The position numbers and the translations under genes were made by a program. A stretch of DNA of 64,000 nt from Cryptomeria japonica (lineage: Eukaryota; Streptophyta; Pinopsida; Cupressales; Cupressaceae), in assembly GCF_030272615.1 (NCBI RefSeq), contig NC_081413.1, forward strand, positions 142,935,976 to 142,999,975, in the 5' to 3' direction. Below are positions 33,478 through 45,652 of the stretch, in pieces; the stretch's first letter is position 1, and each line of letters opens with the position of its first letter. The notes under the pieces were generated by a model that saw only the letters and a list, made by a program, of their open reading frames with translations, searched no databases and was not told the origin of the DNA.

Positions 33478-34802
33478 TAGTGTCATAAATTATACACCCT
33501 TGCTAGGGTGGTACAATTTCACACTTAGATTAGCACCCACCTTAGTATGTCTTGCATCTTGCATTTCTAATTTCCCTTTAAGCATTTAATTAATTTAACT
33601 AAACCTAAAGCCATATTTCATCACTTCATACATTATAAAATTGGGACCTTTACCCTAAGTGTGCCCCTTTTTATTTTATTCCTCCAATAAATCATTTTAT
33701 CATGAACCCTAATTATGTCCTATTTCAACCTTTAAGGCCCAATTTTGCATATCAAAACACCTCAAAATTAGTTGTAACTTTGGGATTCTCTCTAATATCA
33801 TCATATCTAGCAGTCCTAAAAATTTAGTGAAAGGTTGGTTGGACCGTGGTGGGAGTGCACATGGTCCTCACCTTTTTTCCCGAAATTTCAGGAGCATAAT
33901 TCTATGATATTGTAATGCTTAACCCCAAAATATTGGTGGGAAATTCAATTCCTAGGTCGGCCTAAAGGTGAAATTAAGTCAAAATTAAGATCTAGGGTTT
34001 CATACATAAGAGCTCTCTTTCTTCATTTGAAGAAAACTAAGAACTATTTGTCAACCTATCTAAGAATCTAAGAGTAGGGTTTTGGAGCACAAGGAGCCTT
34101 CTATGTAGTGAAAGAGAAGCTTATGTGGAGTCTTTAACAACATTCAACAAAATTCATCAAGAATTTGTGAAGCATTCATCATCAATTAAGAGTCTTGAAT
34201 ATAGTGAAGAATAATAGGAGATCTAGTGGAAATATCTCTCCCTTAGGGATTGTTGCAAGTGTAGAAACAGGTACCCAGAAGGACTTCCAGCTCAAGAAAA
34301 GGCATCAAGACCACCCAGAATCATAAAATCTTCCCTAATCTACTTGGGATAGGGGCGTGGCACCCTGGTCTTGCCCAAGACAATGGTGTGGCACCGTGGT
34401 CCCTCTACTTTGCAGTGAAATTTGATAGGTTGCAACTTCAGGTCATCAGATTTGCAGTCTTTTAGTTGTAGCCTCTTGTCTATAGCATCATGTACACATC
34501 CAAAATCCTCTCCCTTTCATGCTTTTAGTATCTCAATTTCAGATCTACAAGTTTGTTCAATTTCAAGTTCATTTGTGCTTCATTCTTTATCTCCTAGTCT
34601 ATTTGATCATTCAAACCCTAGTTTTTCTCATCATTTGCAACAAGAGGAATAGAAACCCTAAGAGGTAATCCTCAGCTCTCTCTTTCTCATAATAAGTATC
34701 AAAAGTGATCTATCTCCCTAGGCTTTTTCATATTCCCTATGTGTTGGCAAAAGTGGGATTAGGTCCTAGTAACCCGATCTCGCTTTTCCCACCCCCACAC
34801 AA
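33478..34802 (+). mobile_element. 1.3-kb LTR-like insertion in CopB
   Basis: GCTA at 33474-33477 recurs at 34803-34806. Removing the insert and one copy rejoins the CopB frame as H-A-R-R-D. The insert begins TAGTGTCATAAATTATACACCC and ends TTTTCCCACCCCCACACA and has no coding capacity. If the duplication is five bases it is TGCTA/AGCTA. It contains a GGCACCNTGGTC pair near 34350-34400. Probably a solo LTR of a gypsy family; orientation assumed. Confidence 0.6.
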
Positions 34803-35190
34803 GCTAGAAGAGATAGAGATGAATGGTTTATTGATAGTGGATGTTTATATTATATAACCATTGATAAGAATAAGTTTGAAAAACTTGAAAAGTATGATGG
34901 AGATTCTATTAGGTTTGGAGACTATTAGACAATACAAATTGTGGGAATTGGTTCTATTACCTTTGATGAAAAGCATAATACTGACAATGTTTACTATGTG
35001 AAGGGTTTGCATCATAATGTCCTAAGTGTTGGACAAATGTGAGAAAATGGCTACAATGTTGTGTTTCAAGATGGTGGTTATGAGATTCAGAAGAGATCCA
35101 AAACTATTATTGCTTTAGGGCAAAGGACTAATAGAAACATGTATCTTCTAGAAGGATCTATAAGACACTATTGTTATCTCAGTTCAATGA
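34803..35190 (+). pseudogene. CopB aspartic protease
   Basis: Begins RRDRDEWFIDSGC with the catalytic D-S-G, then YDGDSIRFG, GIGSITF and VKGLHHNVLSVGQM, the standard Copia protease course. TAG at about 34927 and TGA at about 35041 interrupt it; both fit single-base changes. Confidence 0.75.
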
Positions 35191-36300
35191 TAGTTGGCTC
35201 TAGCATAGAAGGATGTATCACATCAACTTTGAAAATTTAGTAAAGATTAGTTCAACAAGTGAAGTAAGAGATTTACCATGGTTGACCAAAATGGATAACA
35301 ATATTTGCAAAGAATGTCAAGAGGGAAAGCAGACAAAATGAACATTTAGAGGAAAGGAAAAATCTTCTACTAGACTATTGGACATGGTGCACACAGACTT
35401 ATGTAGTCCTACAAGAATAAGGAGTATACAAGGCAGGAAATATTTCATGCTCTTAATTGATGATTATTCTAGAATGACATGGGTTTCCTTTTTCAAAGAG
35501 AAATTAGAAGCATTAGAAAAATTAAAGATATTGAAGATAAGAGTTGAGAATGAATTTAATAGAAGAATTAAGTGTTTGAGATCTGATAGAGGAGGAAAAT
35601 TTAAATTTCTAATGAGTTTAACAACTTTTATGAGAAACATGGAATTAGAAGATAGTTATCCACCCCCAGGATACCACAAAAAAATGGTGTAATGGAAAGA
35701 ATGAATAGAACTATACAAGAGAAATCCAAAATGATTATCAAAAGAGAAAGACTATGAAAGGTTTACTGGAGAGAAGCTATACATACAATAGTATACACCC
35801 TTAATAATATTTTATTTCAAAAAAGATATGGACTATGGCATGGAAGGATTCTGACAGTGAAGTATTTCAAGGTATTTGGAAGAAGATGTTATATCCAAAT
35901 TAAGAGATGAGGATAATCTTGAAAAATTTGATAGAAGGGAAGATGAGGGCATATTCCTAGGATAATCTACAAGGAGAAAGGCATGTTGATCTTACAACAA
36001 AATATTAAAAAAATAATTGAAAGTGCAAATGTGAAGGATGATGAAGATATTTCTAAAGACTTTGATAAGTTAGCAAGATATAGATGAGTCCTTTGATAGA
36101 AGAATGGAACAAGAAAATAAAGAAGAAAGAAAGGAAAATGAAACTTAGGATTCTCTGGAAACTACATCAAAAACCCCAAAGTATGTAGAGAGGAATCACT
36201 TTGAGGATCAGATTATTGGAAACAAGAATAGAGAAATTATCACAAGAAGTAAGGCATCCCAAAAACAAGTTTTGTTATGTTTTCTTTCTGAGATTTAACC
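35191..36300 (+). pseudogene. CopB integrase
   Basis: Zinc region with ICKECQEGKQTK near 35310. The core has MDMVHTDLCSP, LLIDDYSRMTWV (first Asp) and LRSDRGGKF (second Asp). NGVMERMNRT (Glu) follows in a shifted phase near 35685. Beyond this the C-terminal region is heavily broken. The DNA-joining triad is still recognisable. Confidence 0.7.
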
Positions 36301-37824
36301 GAAGTCAATAGACGAAGCTTGCAATGATCAAAATTGGATCAAGACAATGAGAGAAGAACTAGACCAGATTGAGAAAAATCAGACATGGGAACTTGTACAT
36401 AGATCAGTAGATAAAAATGTAATTGGAACAAAGTGGGTATTCCAGAACAAGTTGGATGAATGTGGAAAGGTTGTAAGATACAAAGCAAGGTTAGTTTTCA
36501 AGGGTTACACTCAGGTTGAAGGAATTGACTTTGAGGAAATGTTTTCTTCAGTTGCTCGAATGGAAGCTATTAGGATGTTCTTGGCCTTCACGACTTTAAA
36601 GGATTTTAAAGTTTATCAGATGGATGTAAAATCAACATTTTTGAATGGAGAACTGAAAGAAGTTTATATTGAACAAATACAAGGATTTAAGTTGAGAGAT
36701 GATCCATATATTTTTTGCAGGTTGAATAAGACTTTGTATGGATTGAAACAAGCTCCTAGAGCTTGGTATGGAAGGCTAGGCAGGTATTTGATTGGTCATG
36801 GTTTTCAAAAGGGATTTGCTGACAATAATCTCTATTTCAAAGTTGATTCAGGTTAAATATTAATCGTCGTAGTGTATGTTAATGATATATTTTTTAAAGG
36901 AAATGATGGTATGTGCAGAAGGTTTGCTGGTGAGATGCAAAAGGAATTTGAAATGTCCATGATTGGTGAGTTGAATTTCTTTCTTGGATTGCAAGTGAAT
37001 CAAAATAGCGAAGGAATTTAAATTTCTCGGTCTAAATATGTCAAAGAATTTCTTAAGAAGTTTGGGTTGGAGAATTATAAATCAATGTGTACACCTATGA
37101 CCATCAGATGCAAGTTAACAAAAGATGATAAATCTCCTAAGGTTGATGCAAGTAAGTACAAATCACTAATCGAAGGACTGTTATATTAGACTGCAACCAT
37201 ATTGGATATCATGTATGTTGTTTATTTAGCAACTAGATTTCAGCTAGAACCAAAAGAATCACATGTTGTTGCAGTAAAAATAATTTTCAGATATTTAAAG
37301 GGAACAAAAGAAATTGGATTATGGTATCTTAGAGATTCAGATTTCACTTTGACAACCTATATTGATGCAGATCTGGCAGAATGTGTTGATGATAGAAAAG
37401 TACAAGTGGTGGAGAATTTTTTCTTGGCTCCTGGTTAGTTGCTTGGTCAAGTAAGAAGCACTTTGTGTCCCTATCCATTGTTGAAGTTGAATATATTGCA
37501 GCATCTTTGTGCTACACATAGATAATTTGGATGAAACTGACCCTGAAGATTATCGGTGTGTTGTTTGATGAACCCATCTCAATTATGTATGATACCACCA
37601 GTACAATAAAAATTTCAAAGAATCTGGTACAACACTCTTGAACAAAGTATATATCTATTTAGTATCACTTCTTGAGGGAAAAGGTGTTGGATAGTGAAGT
37701 AAGGCTTGAGTATGTACCTATGACAGAGAAGATTGCAAATATCTTCACCAAGGTGTTGTGTAAAGATGCTTTTTAGTATCTCCAATAGAAATTAGGGGTA
37801 TTATCCCTTCCTAGTTTGAATTAA
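36301..37824 (+). pseudogene. CopB reverse transcriptase and RNase H
   Basis: RT motifs in order: [57 protein letters not shown]. The polymerase box reads YVND at 36875-36886, with Asn (AAT) at 36881 in place of the first catalytic Asp, a change expected to abolish activity. RNase H starts near 37355 (TYIDADLAE) and then loses phase. Its end, matching IFTKVL-type sequence near 37745, is only recognisable by shifting frames. Confidence 0.75.
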
Positions 37825-37932
37825 TGTGCATTTGGATGTACATTGGTCCATAAAATTACATGATCATTCTATTGGAGATTGCTGATATGTTGTCATTGAT
37901 GTGTTATCATTGATGTCAACATATGTGGAGAT
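37825..37932 (+). other. CopB 3' non-coding tail
   Basis: It contains two GGAGATTG words (about 37876 and 37928), each followed by an LTR-like start (TGCTGATATGTTGTC and TGTTGGAAAG). Either could mark the CopB polypurine tract, so the owner of the LTR at 37933 is ambiguous. Confidence 0.45.
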
Positions 37933-38588
37933 TGTTGGAAAGTTTTCTTATGTGTATTCCAGTGTTGCAGTTTGATTGGATGAGTTGGTTTATCCTATGC
38001 GTTGCAGATGAGCTGATGTAGTTTAAAGGGTTTCTGGTATGTTGTCTATAGATGGTTCATTCCCATTTTGTCTGCATGTTGATCTGATTGAGTTATGAGA
38101 TCGGGTATTGATGATGTTATGCAGTTGTTCGTGTTATTTGGTATTCTGGTTTGTGCTTTGTATTGCTTCAAAAATGCTATATCTTTGATTACTGATGTTT
38201 GGAATGTGTTATGGACATTTATGTGTGTCCTTAGTTTGTGTGGTTCATGATTTGGAGGTCCACAAGCAAATCTTTCTATTTTACAGTTAGTTATGTTGAT
38301 ATTATTGTGCTCTAGTAGAGATATGATGATGATTCTAGTAATCCGAGTTGTTGTGGTTGTTGTGATATAATTCATGTTGCTTGTGAATGTCTCTAGATCA
38401 ATTTTTATGCATATTGGTGGTCTGCATTGATTATTGTACATGTTATTGAAGATTTTCCTTGTCCAATGATATTCTTCATGTTATGTGACACTCTTGGTGA
38501 TTGTAGCATGTTGCAGATGATCGAGGCATAATTCCTAGAGGTGTTTCATATTTGTGGTATTATTTTGGGTCCAGACTTTGTCATAGCC
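37933..38588 (+). repeat. Copia LTR, 5' half (split by GypB2)
   Basis: Starts TGTTGGAAAGTTTTC after a purine-rich word. It stops at TAGCC (38584-38588), where the GypB2 LTR begins. The other half resumes at 59786 after the duplicated TAGCT. Together the halves would give an LTR of about 1357 bp. Confidence 0.6.
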
Positions 38589-39518
38589 TATAGAGGAGGG
38601 GATTTGTCACCTTGAAGATGATTAATATTAAAGGATATACCTCACTCAAACTGGTGCTAAGGATGTGCTAGGGGATAAAAATGAAAAGCTAAGCTAATAG
38701 ATTGCAAACAAGACTCCCAGACGACTATGTTGAGTCTCTTTCCTTAGGACAAGTGCGTGGAGCTGAGACACTAGCGCAGTGTCGTCCACTAGGGACAAAA
38801 CACAAAAACCATACGGGGGTAGAAGATACAATTATAATATTAAATAAATGTGGAAAAACAACAAGATAAGCTAATAACACATAATGAAAAATATTAGAAT
38901 AAGTTGAGAAAAGGGAAAAGAAGGAAGCTCACAATTGGTCAATGATTGAAGCCTCCTGCTAAATGATCTTCTTCCTATGTTTATTAACCTGCACACAAGA
39001 AAGAAAGAAAATGTTGGGGATTGTGTTTTGGAGTCTGCCTCAGTCAAACCCCCATTTTGGTGTTTCCACCTCCAAAAACAACCCAAATAGATGGATAGAT
39101 AAATAAAATAAATGCAAGATAAGATAAATGATAAATGATAGAAAAGGGATGTGATAAATCCCAAGATTCTTAAAGATGAGATAAGTAGATAAATAGAAGG
39201 ATATTACCAAAGAGGTTTGAGAAAGTCAAGAGAGTTGCAAGAGATTACTGTGAAATCTTGAGAGTGTTGTAGCAAGAGCAAGAACAAGAGAAAGCTATGA
39301 GAGCCAAGAGAGAGACCAAGAGAGTCTAAAAGAGGTTGAATAACCAAGAGAGCTTGAATGGAGAGTAAAGAAATATTTCAAAGAGAGAAGAGAAGGGAAA
39401 AGAGGGCTAGCGAGCCATTTGAAATATTTGGGGTTGTTTCCACTAACATGCACAAGTGACAAGTGGAAAGGCATGCTCAGAACCAACATTCAAACATTGA
39501 AATGTCGCAGGATGAATG
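38589..39518 (-). repeat. GypB2 3' LTR, first part
   Basis: Plus-strand start TATAGAGGAGGGGATTTGTCACC corresponds to TGTAGAGGAGGGG at 58610. It runs colinearly with 58610-59540 and breaks at GAATG (39514-39518), where CopE2 enters. Confidence 0.8.
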
Positions 39519-42235
39519 TGATGATATGATAAAAATATAAGGATCCAGTCAACTAATGAGAGGGGGAATGAATCAATAGATAGAAAATATTTAAACATTC
39601 ACCAAACAAACTTTCAACTCAGAATCCAATCACTAAACTAACTGGTATAGTCACTGTATCAAAAACTGCAACTGCACTATCAAACATTATCGATTGACCA
39701 AAACATCAATGATACAATGCAACAGATCTTAAAACTTAAATACCATTTGAAAAAACCTTAAACCACTTCACTAATACCCTTAAAAATATGTTTCAGATAA
39801 TTTCCAGTCATTCAAATATATCTATGCAGATTTACCAGTCATTCATATCAACCATATCAAAAATAAATCCACAAAATCATTCACCACTTGACACAATGAT
39901 TTTTCATGTGGAAACCCAAATGGGAAAAACCATGATGGGGATGAATACCCACAAGTATTTTGAACTCTTCTGAAGTTTTCCCTGTTAGGAGCCAAGCCTT
40001 GTTAGAAGCTTATACAATAATGTCCTATTAGGAACATGTCCAGTTAAGGACCACCCGGTTAAGGGATTGACTACAAATACCTTGTTAAAAGTAACCTTGG
40101 TGGAGGATTTCAAATCCAAGATAATGGATCACCTAGTTAGAGGATTTCAACAACAAGCCTGTTAAAGCTTACGCGGTTAAGGGATTTAAATGTTGTAATG
40201 GTTAGAGAACAACGGGTTCTTGACTGATCTAGAAATAGAACTTCCTTGCTTAATTAGATCCTTTATCGCTCCTATCTGCCTTGACAACATTTTGTAGACA
40301 CACCTTTTGGTTTGGCAACAATCACTTCCACACTTAACTAAATTGCCAATACAATTACAAACAATTCATTGACCTTAAAAACAAATACAATAGGTTAGTA
40401 ACATAACACAAACCTACAATTATCATAGAGATTACAAACATATCAATTCAATCTTGACTATTAGATTACATAGCAATCAACTACACATTGTTTTAGACAA
40501 CTTCAACTACTCCTAGATCACCACACATTGGATCCTGTAGCTCATCATGTGTTTGTCACTTCATTGCTGATATGATGAATCAATAAGGATCTGGTCAACT
40601 ACTAAGAGGAGGGGGTGAATCAGTAGATAGAAAACAAACTAAAATTTCACCAAACTTAAACCCAACTCATAAATCAATCACTGAACTAGCCAGTTTAGAC
40701 ACTGTACCATAAATTGCAACTACATTCTCAAGTTTATCGGTTGACTAGAATACCAATATAACAGTGTAACATATCTGAAACTCACATACCTTTTAACCAA
40801 AATATCAAACCACTTTACTAACATTAATAATAGCACATTTCATATCACTTCTGGTCATCTAAACATGTCTAAGTGGCTTTACCAGTTAAACATATTAATC
40901 ATATCAAAACATAACCACAAAATCATTCACCACTTGACAAAATGATTTTTGACATGGAAACCCAAATGGGAAAAAACATTCTGAAGTTCACCTAGTTAGG
41001 AGCCAAGCCTTGTTAGAAGCTTTACAAAAAATGTCTTGTTAGGAACAAGTCCAATTAAGGACCACCCGGTTAAGGGATTGACTACACTACCCCGTTAAAG
41101 GCAATACCCTATTAGAGGATTTAGAAAGAACCAAGCATGTTAAAGTTTACCTAGTTAAGGGATTTAACTATTGTAATTGTTAGAGAACAACAAGGTCTTT
41201 TTCGATTTGGTAATAGAACTGCTCTACTTAATCAGATCCATTTATTCTCCTATCTACCTTAAAAACATTCTGCAGATACTCCTTCTAGTTCAGCAATCAA
41301 TCACACTACCACACTTAACCTAAATTGACAAAAAATTTACAAACCAACTTATCGACCTTATAAGCAAATATAATAGGTCGGTAACACATCAAAAAACCTA
41401 AGATCTCATAGAGATTACAAAGATATCAGTTCAAACATGACTATTGGATTACATAGCAATCAGCTACACATTGTTCAAGACAACTTCATCCGCTCTTGGA
41501 TCACTACACATTGGATCCTGTAACTCATCACGTGTTATTCACTTCATGCTATGCATTTGTTCATTCACAAGATAAAATAGTTATCTCTACATGCCAAAAT
41601 CACTTTGAAACTCATCATGTGCATCATGCATACATGGCATTATCATCTCTGATCACCATCCGATCATAGATCAACACAACCGATTCCCCAAGCTCCATCG
41701 GTTAGGGTTACCAATTGATCACTCTGCCTGAAATAGAAATATTGGTTTCCTCCACTGCTCAACTACCAGTTGCATTACTGCATCACTACCAGTTACAATA
41801 CAACTCCATTACCAGTTACAGTTGACATAAATGACAACACTTATACTTTATTAATGCAATCTTCATGCAATGTCAATATTCATACTATGCAGTTGATAAT
41901 TCCCAAGATAAATGGTTACCTCTACATGCCAAATCCACTTCAAAACTCTTCACGTGCAACATTGCATACATGGCATCTTCATCTCCAATCATCATTCAGC
42001 CATAGATCATCACAACCAATTCTCTAAGCTCCATCAGTTAGGGTTCTACTTATCAACTGGTTGGGGTTACCGGTTGATCTCTCTGCTTCAATAATACTAC
42101 CGGTTGCCTTCATTGCTTTACTACCGGTTGCTTTACTACATCATTACCGGTTGTGATAGATCTTCATTATCGGTTACTATTGACATTAATGACAAAACTA
42201 CACTTAATCAATGCAATCTTCATGTAATGCCAATA
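39519..42235 (-). repeat. CopE2 3' LTR (interrupted)
   Basis: Plus-strand pieces 39519-40564 and 41884-42235 correspond to 47132-48187 and 48193-48531 of the other LTR. Continuity across the break is shown by CACTTCAT on the left and CATACTATGCA on the right, which read together as in 48187-48202. Confidence 0.85.
40565..41878 (-). mobile_element. Solo LTR (1314 bp) inside the CopE2 3' LTR
   Basis: Perfect TSD TTCAT at 40560-40564 and 41879-41883. The plus-strand start TGCTGATATGATGAATC and end CATGCAATGTCAATA resemble the CopE2 LTR itself (TGATGATATGATAA... and ...CATGTAATGTCAATA). So it is a related LTR left by recombination between the ends of a second element that landed in the same orientation. 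Confidence 0.9.
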
Positions 42236-42500
42236 TTCTCCCCCTTTGGCATTGATGGAAATACAAATATCAATACCCATTGATTGTAATGATTGAGTGT
42301 AAAGAATATACACAGGTATAGGAAACTTGGTTTACATTTTTCCCATATACTATCCTTCAATTGTATCTTCATGTCTTCAGCTGGTAACTAGCTATCAATC
42401 ATATACACTTCTTCTCCCCCCTTTGACAACAATGCCAAAGTGAAGGTAAACCATACAGTTTCATGCTTCACTGATCTACAACTAGCTGCTCCCCCCGTGG
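42236..42500 (-). promoter_or_regulatory. CopE2 polypurine tract and two upstream G-tracts
   Basis: On the minus strand AAAGGGGGAGAA abuts the LTR (C-run on plus at 42240-42244). Two more tracts have C-runs at 42416-42421 and 42491-42496. The distances from the LTR match those in CopA. Confidence 0.75.
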
Positions 42501-42573
42501 AGTAGCTCCACTCTACACCAATCCTTATTAAATATTTTCAATAGGCTCCAGGATTGATATCTTCCACATCTGC

Positions 42574-43050
42574 TTAATTGACTTCTTGTAGGGGCACAAC
42601 CCCTAACTTACCTCTAAGATACTCAAATGTAGCCTTAGGTAGAGGTTTAGTAAAGATATCTGCTAGTTGTTCTTCAATAGATACATGCTCCAGTGACACA
42701 TCTTTACTTTGCACTTTCTCTCTCATGAAATGATACTTCAGCTTAATATGCTTTGTCCTAGCATGCAATACCGAGTTCTTTGAAATATTTATAGCACTGG
42801 TGTTATCACAGAAAATTTTTACTAGTTTTGATATCTTCATCTTGAAACCTTCCAATATGTGTTTCATCTAGATTGACTGGGTACAATTCACGTAAGATGC
42901 AACATACTCAACTTATGTTGTTGATTGAGAGATACAATTATGTTTCTTGTTGCTCCAAGATACTAATCTGTCTCCAAGAAAAAATGCTCCTCCGGTTGTA
43001 CTCTTCCTGTCATCAATATTTCCTGCCCAATCTGCATTGGTATAGACCTT
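42574..43050 (-). pseudogene. CopE2 RNase H
   Basis: The 3' part is an open 97-residue frame from MKHILEGFKMKISK through DNTSAINISKNSVLHARTKH to LADIFTKPLPK, ending at a natural stop by 42574. Upstream, the DAD-W segment and the SQSTAE-like motif near 42900-43025 are readable, but with stops (TAG for the W codon before MKH). It removes RNA from RNA-DNA hybrids during replication. Confidence 0.75.
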
Positions 43051-44131
43051 TAAGTCAAAGTCTTGCATATGAATACCATAATCCATAATCTATAGTGCCT
43101 TTCAGATATCTGAAAATTCTTTTGGTTGCATCCATGTGTGACTCCTTCGTGCTTTTCTGAAATATGGCAACCAATCCTACTGCATGAGCAATGTTCGATC
43201 TATTGTGGACAACATAATGTAGCTTACCTATCATAGACCTATATTCTTTTTCATCAACTAGTGCATAATCATCTTCCTTTGATAATTTACAGTGTGTAAT
43301 CATTGGTGTTCCAATTGGTTTACAGTCTCCCATTCCAAAAGTTCTTAACACTTCCTTCACATACTTGGATTGTGTGATAAAAATACCTTCCTTCATATGT
43401 TGGATTTGCAAACCTATGAAATTTTTTATCTCACCTACCAGTGACATCTCAAACTCATTCTTCATTTCATTAGCAAAATCATGACACATATCATCAACAA
43501 ATACCTCACTTACCAGTATCTTATCTCCTTCAGTCTTGAGATAAATATTATTGTCTTCACTGGTTCTTTGAAAACCTATCTTTACCAAGTGAGAGTGTAA
43601 TCTTTCATACCATGCTCTTGTTGCTTGTTTCAAACCATATAGTGCCTTATGTAACTTGCATACCATATCCTTTTATTCAATCAATGCATAACCATCTAGT
43701 TGTTCTATGTAGACTTCTTCTTCCAATATTCCATTTAAAAATGTTAACTTAACATCCATCTGATATACTTTACATCCTCTCTAGGCTACAAATTCAAGTA
43801 GAGTCCTTACTCCTTCCAATATTGCCACTAGTGTAAATGTCTCACCATAGTCTTCACCTTCTTCTTGTGCATATCCTTTGCATACCAGTCTAGCTTTATT
43901 CCTAACCACTACTCCATCTTCATTCAATTTATTTCTAAATACCCATTTTGTACCTATTACATTCTTGTTCTCTGGTCTAGGTACCAATGACCAAGTATTA
44001 TTCTTCTCTATTTGGTCAAGTTCTTCCATTTCCTTGATCCAGTCTTCATCTGCAAATGCTTCTTTTGCAGTTCTAGGCTCAATGGTGGAAATCATACATG
44101 AGTTTTCTCTAGGCGTTGTTCTAGTTAGCAC
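43051..44131 (-). pseudogene. CopE2 reverse transcriptase
   Basis: Two long frames, 44131-43781 ([44 protein letters not shown]) and 43666-43055 (HKALYGLKQATRAWYE and on). The polymerase box FVDD is intact at about 43490-43501, but the eight residues that follow in CopA (IIFGGNDD) are missing, an in-frame 24-bp deletion. A stop near 43675 and a damaged stretch near 43780 separate the halves. Confidence 0.8.
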
Positions 44132-45418
44132 ACCTACATTCTTGTCTCTAATAATTTGATCTAGGATATGATTGAGTCTGACATACCTTGCAATAACATG
44201 ATCTTTATTTTTAGGTTCTTCTTCTTCACTTTCTTCGTCTTCTATTGGACCTTCCTACTCTGGTTGAACTGGGGCTTCTATGTTTTGTTCTCTAACTTCT
44301 AGATTTACTAGTTCTGGTTCCAAAAATAGTGTGTTAGGTTCTTCTTCTTCCTTCTCCTTGTTGGTTTCTTCTGAACTTTTAGGAAATTCGTCAACTCAAA
44401 CATTGACACTTTCAATGATCTTCTTAGTCTGGTTGTTGTAGCACTTGTAAGCGTTTCTCTAGGTGGAGCAACCAAGAAATATGCCTTCATCACATTTGGC
44501 ATGAAACTTACCAATATAATGACTTCTTTTAATAAAACATCTGCTACCAAATATTTTGAAGTAACTGACATTAGGTGATCTACCACACCAATATTCATAG
44601 GGTGTTTTGTATTTACCTCTTTTAACCAGTATCTGGTTCATTGTATAAACAGTTGTGCTGACAAATTCTCTCCAGAATGTCTTAGCTACACCTCATTAAA
44701 TTAGCATAGTCCTAGCAACTTCAACTACTAACTAGTTGTTCCTTTCTGCAATACCATTCTGCTATGGTGTCCTTGGTGCAGATAGTTGCCTCTTGATTCC
44801 AATGTCTTCATAGTATCTAGTGAATTCATTTAAAGTAAATTCACCACCTTGATCAGCTCTTAATCACTTTAGCTTCTTTCCACTTTTATTCTCAACCAAG
44901 GCTTCGAATGCCTTAAATTTGCTAAAATCTTTTGTCTTGTATTTCAAGAATATGACCCACATCATCCTTTAGCAATCATCAATAAATATCATGAAGTACT
45001 GATCTCCTTGAATACGCCTAGTCCCCATTGGTCCACATAGGCCAGTATGAACCAAATCTAGCAAATATTCAGCTGAGAAAGATTTTCTCTTGAAGGTTGA
45101 GGATGTCATTTTCCCTAACTGACATTCCTTGCACAAAGCATTCACTAGTTTGTCCAACTGTGGCAAACCTCTTACTGATTTTGACTTGCTTACTCTTACA
45201 ATGTTATCAAAATTCACATGGCAAAACCTCCTATGCCAAAGCCAAGTATCTTCAACTTTTTCAATGAAACAACTATTGGCTTTAGAGTTTAAGTGAAATA
45301 AGTTACATCTAGTTTGTTTGCTAGTTCCAATCAGTTCACCTTTGCTTCCAAAGATCTTGTAAACTCTATTCTTGAATTCCAATTGGTAGCCTTTGTCATT
45401 GAGTTGAGAAACACTCAA
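44132..45418 (-). pseudogene. CopE2 integrase
   Basis: Zinc region WLWHRRFCHVNF, then CKECQLGK (about 45235-45115). The core begins at LVHTGLCGP with D in FMIFIDDC (about 44970). Later parts (RTDQGG-equivalent near 44850, the QQNGIAERN-equivalent near 44750) are readable in minus frames with stops. The region 44641-44308 covers NQILVKRGKYKTPYEYW and the acidic linker. Same family as CopA. Confidence 0.75.
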
Positions 45419-45442
45419 AAGATTGTGTTTTAGACCTTCAAC

Positions 45443-45646
45443 CTAGTAGACATCATCTGCACTACTCTTACCATTCAGGGAGATGGATCCTTTCCCTTTC
45501 ACCATGTAGGGAGAGACATTCCCAAATATCACAACACCTCCATCAAATTTTTTCAATGTAATAAACTTACTCCGGTCACCGATCATGTGGTGTGAACAAC
45601 CACCATCTATAATCCAGTCATCTGAACTATCCATGTGAGAGACCAA
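45443..45646 (-). pseudogene. CopE2 aspartic protease
   Basis: DDWIIDGGCSHHMIGDRSKF carries D-G-G instead of the D-S-G in CopA, then VVIFGNVSPYMVKGKGSISLNGK. A stop separates it from the integrase segment, where CopA reads on. Confidence 0.75.
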
Positions 45647-45652
45647 TGCCTT

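Noticed and set aside
38046-38441. 131-codon minus-strand frame
   Set aside because: Antisense within a Copia LTR half; Thr/Ile repeats reflect simple sequence, with no homology signal.
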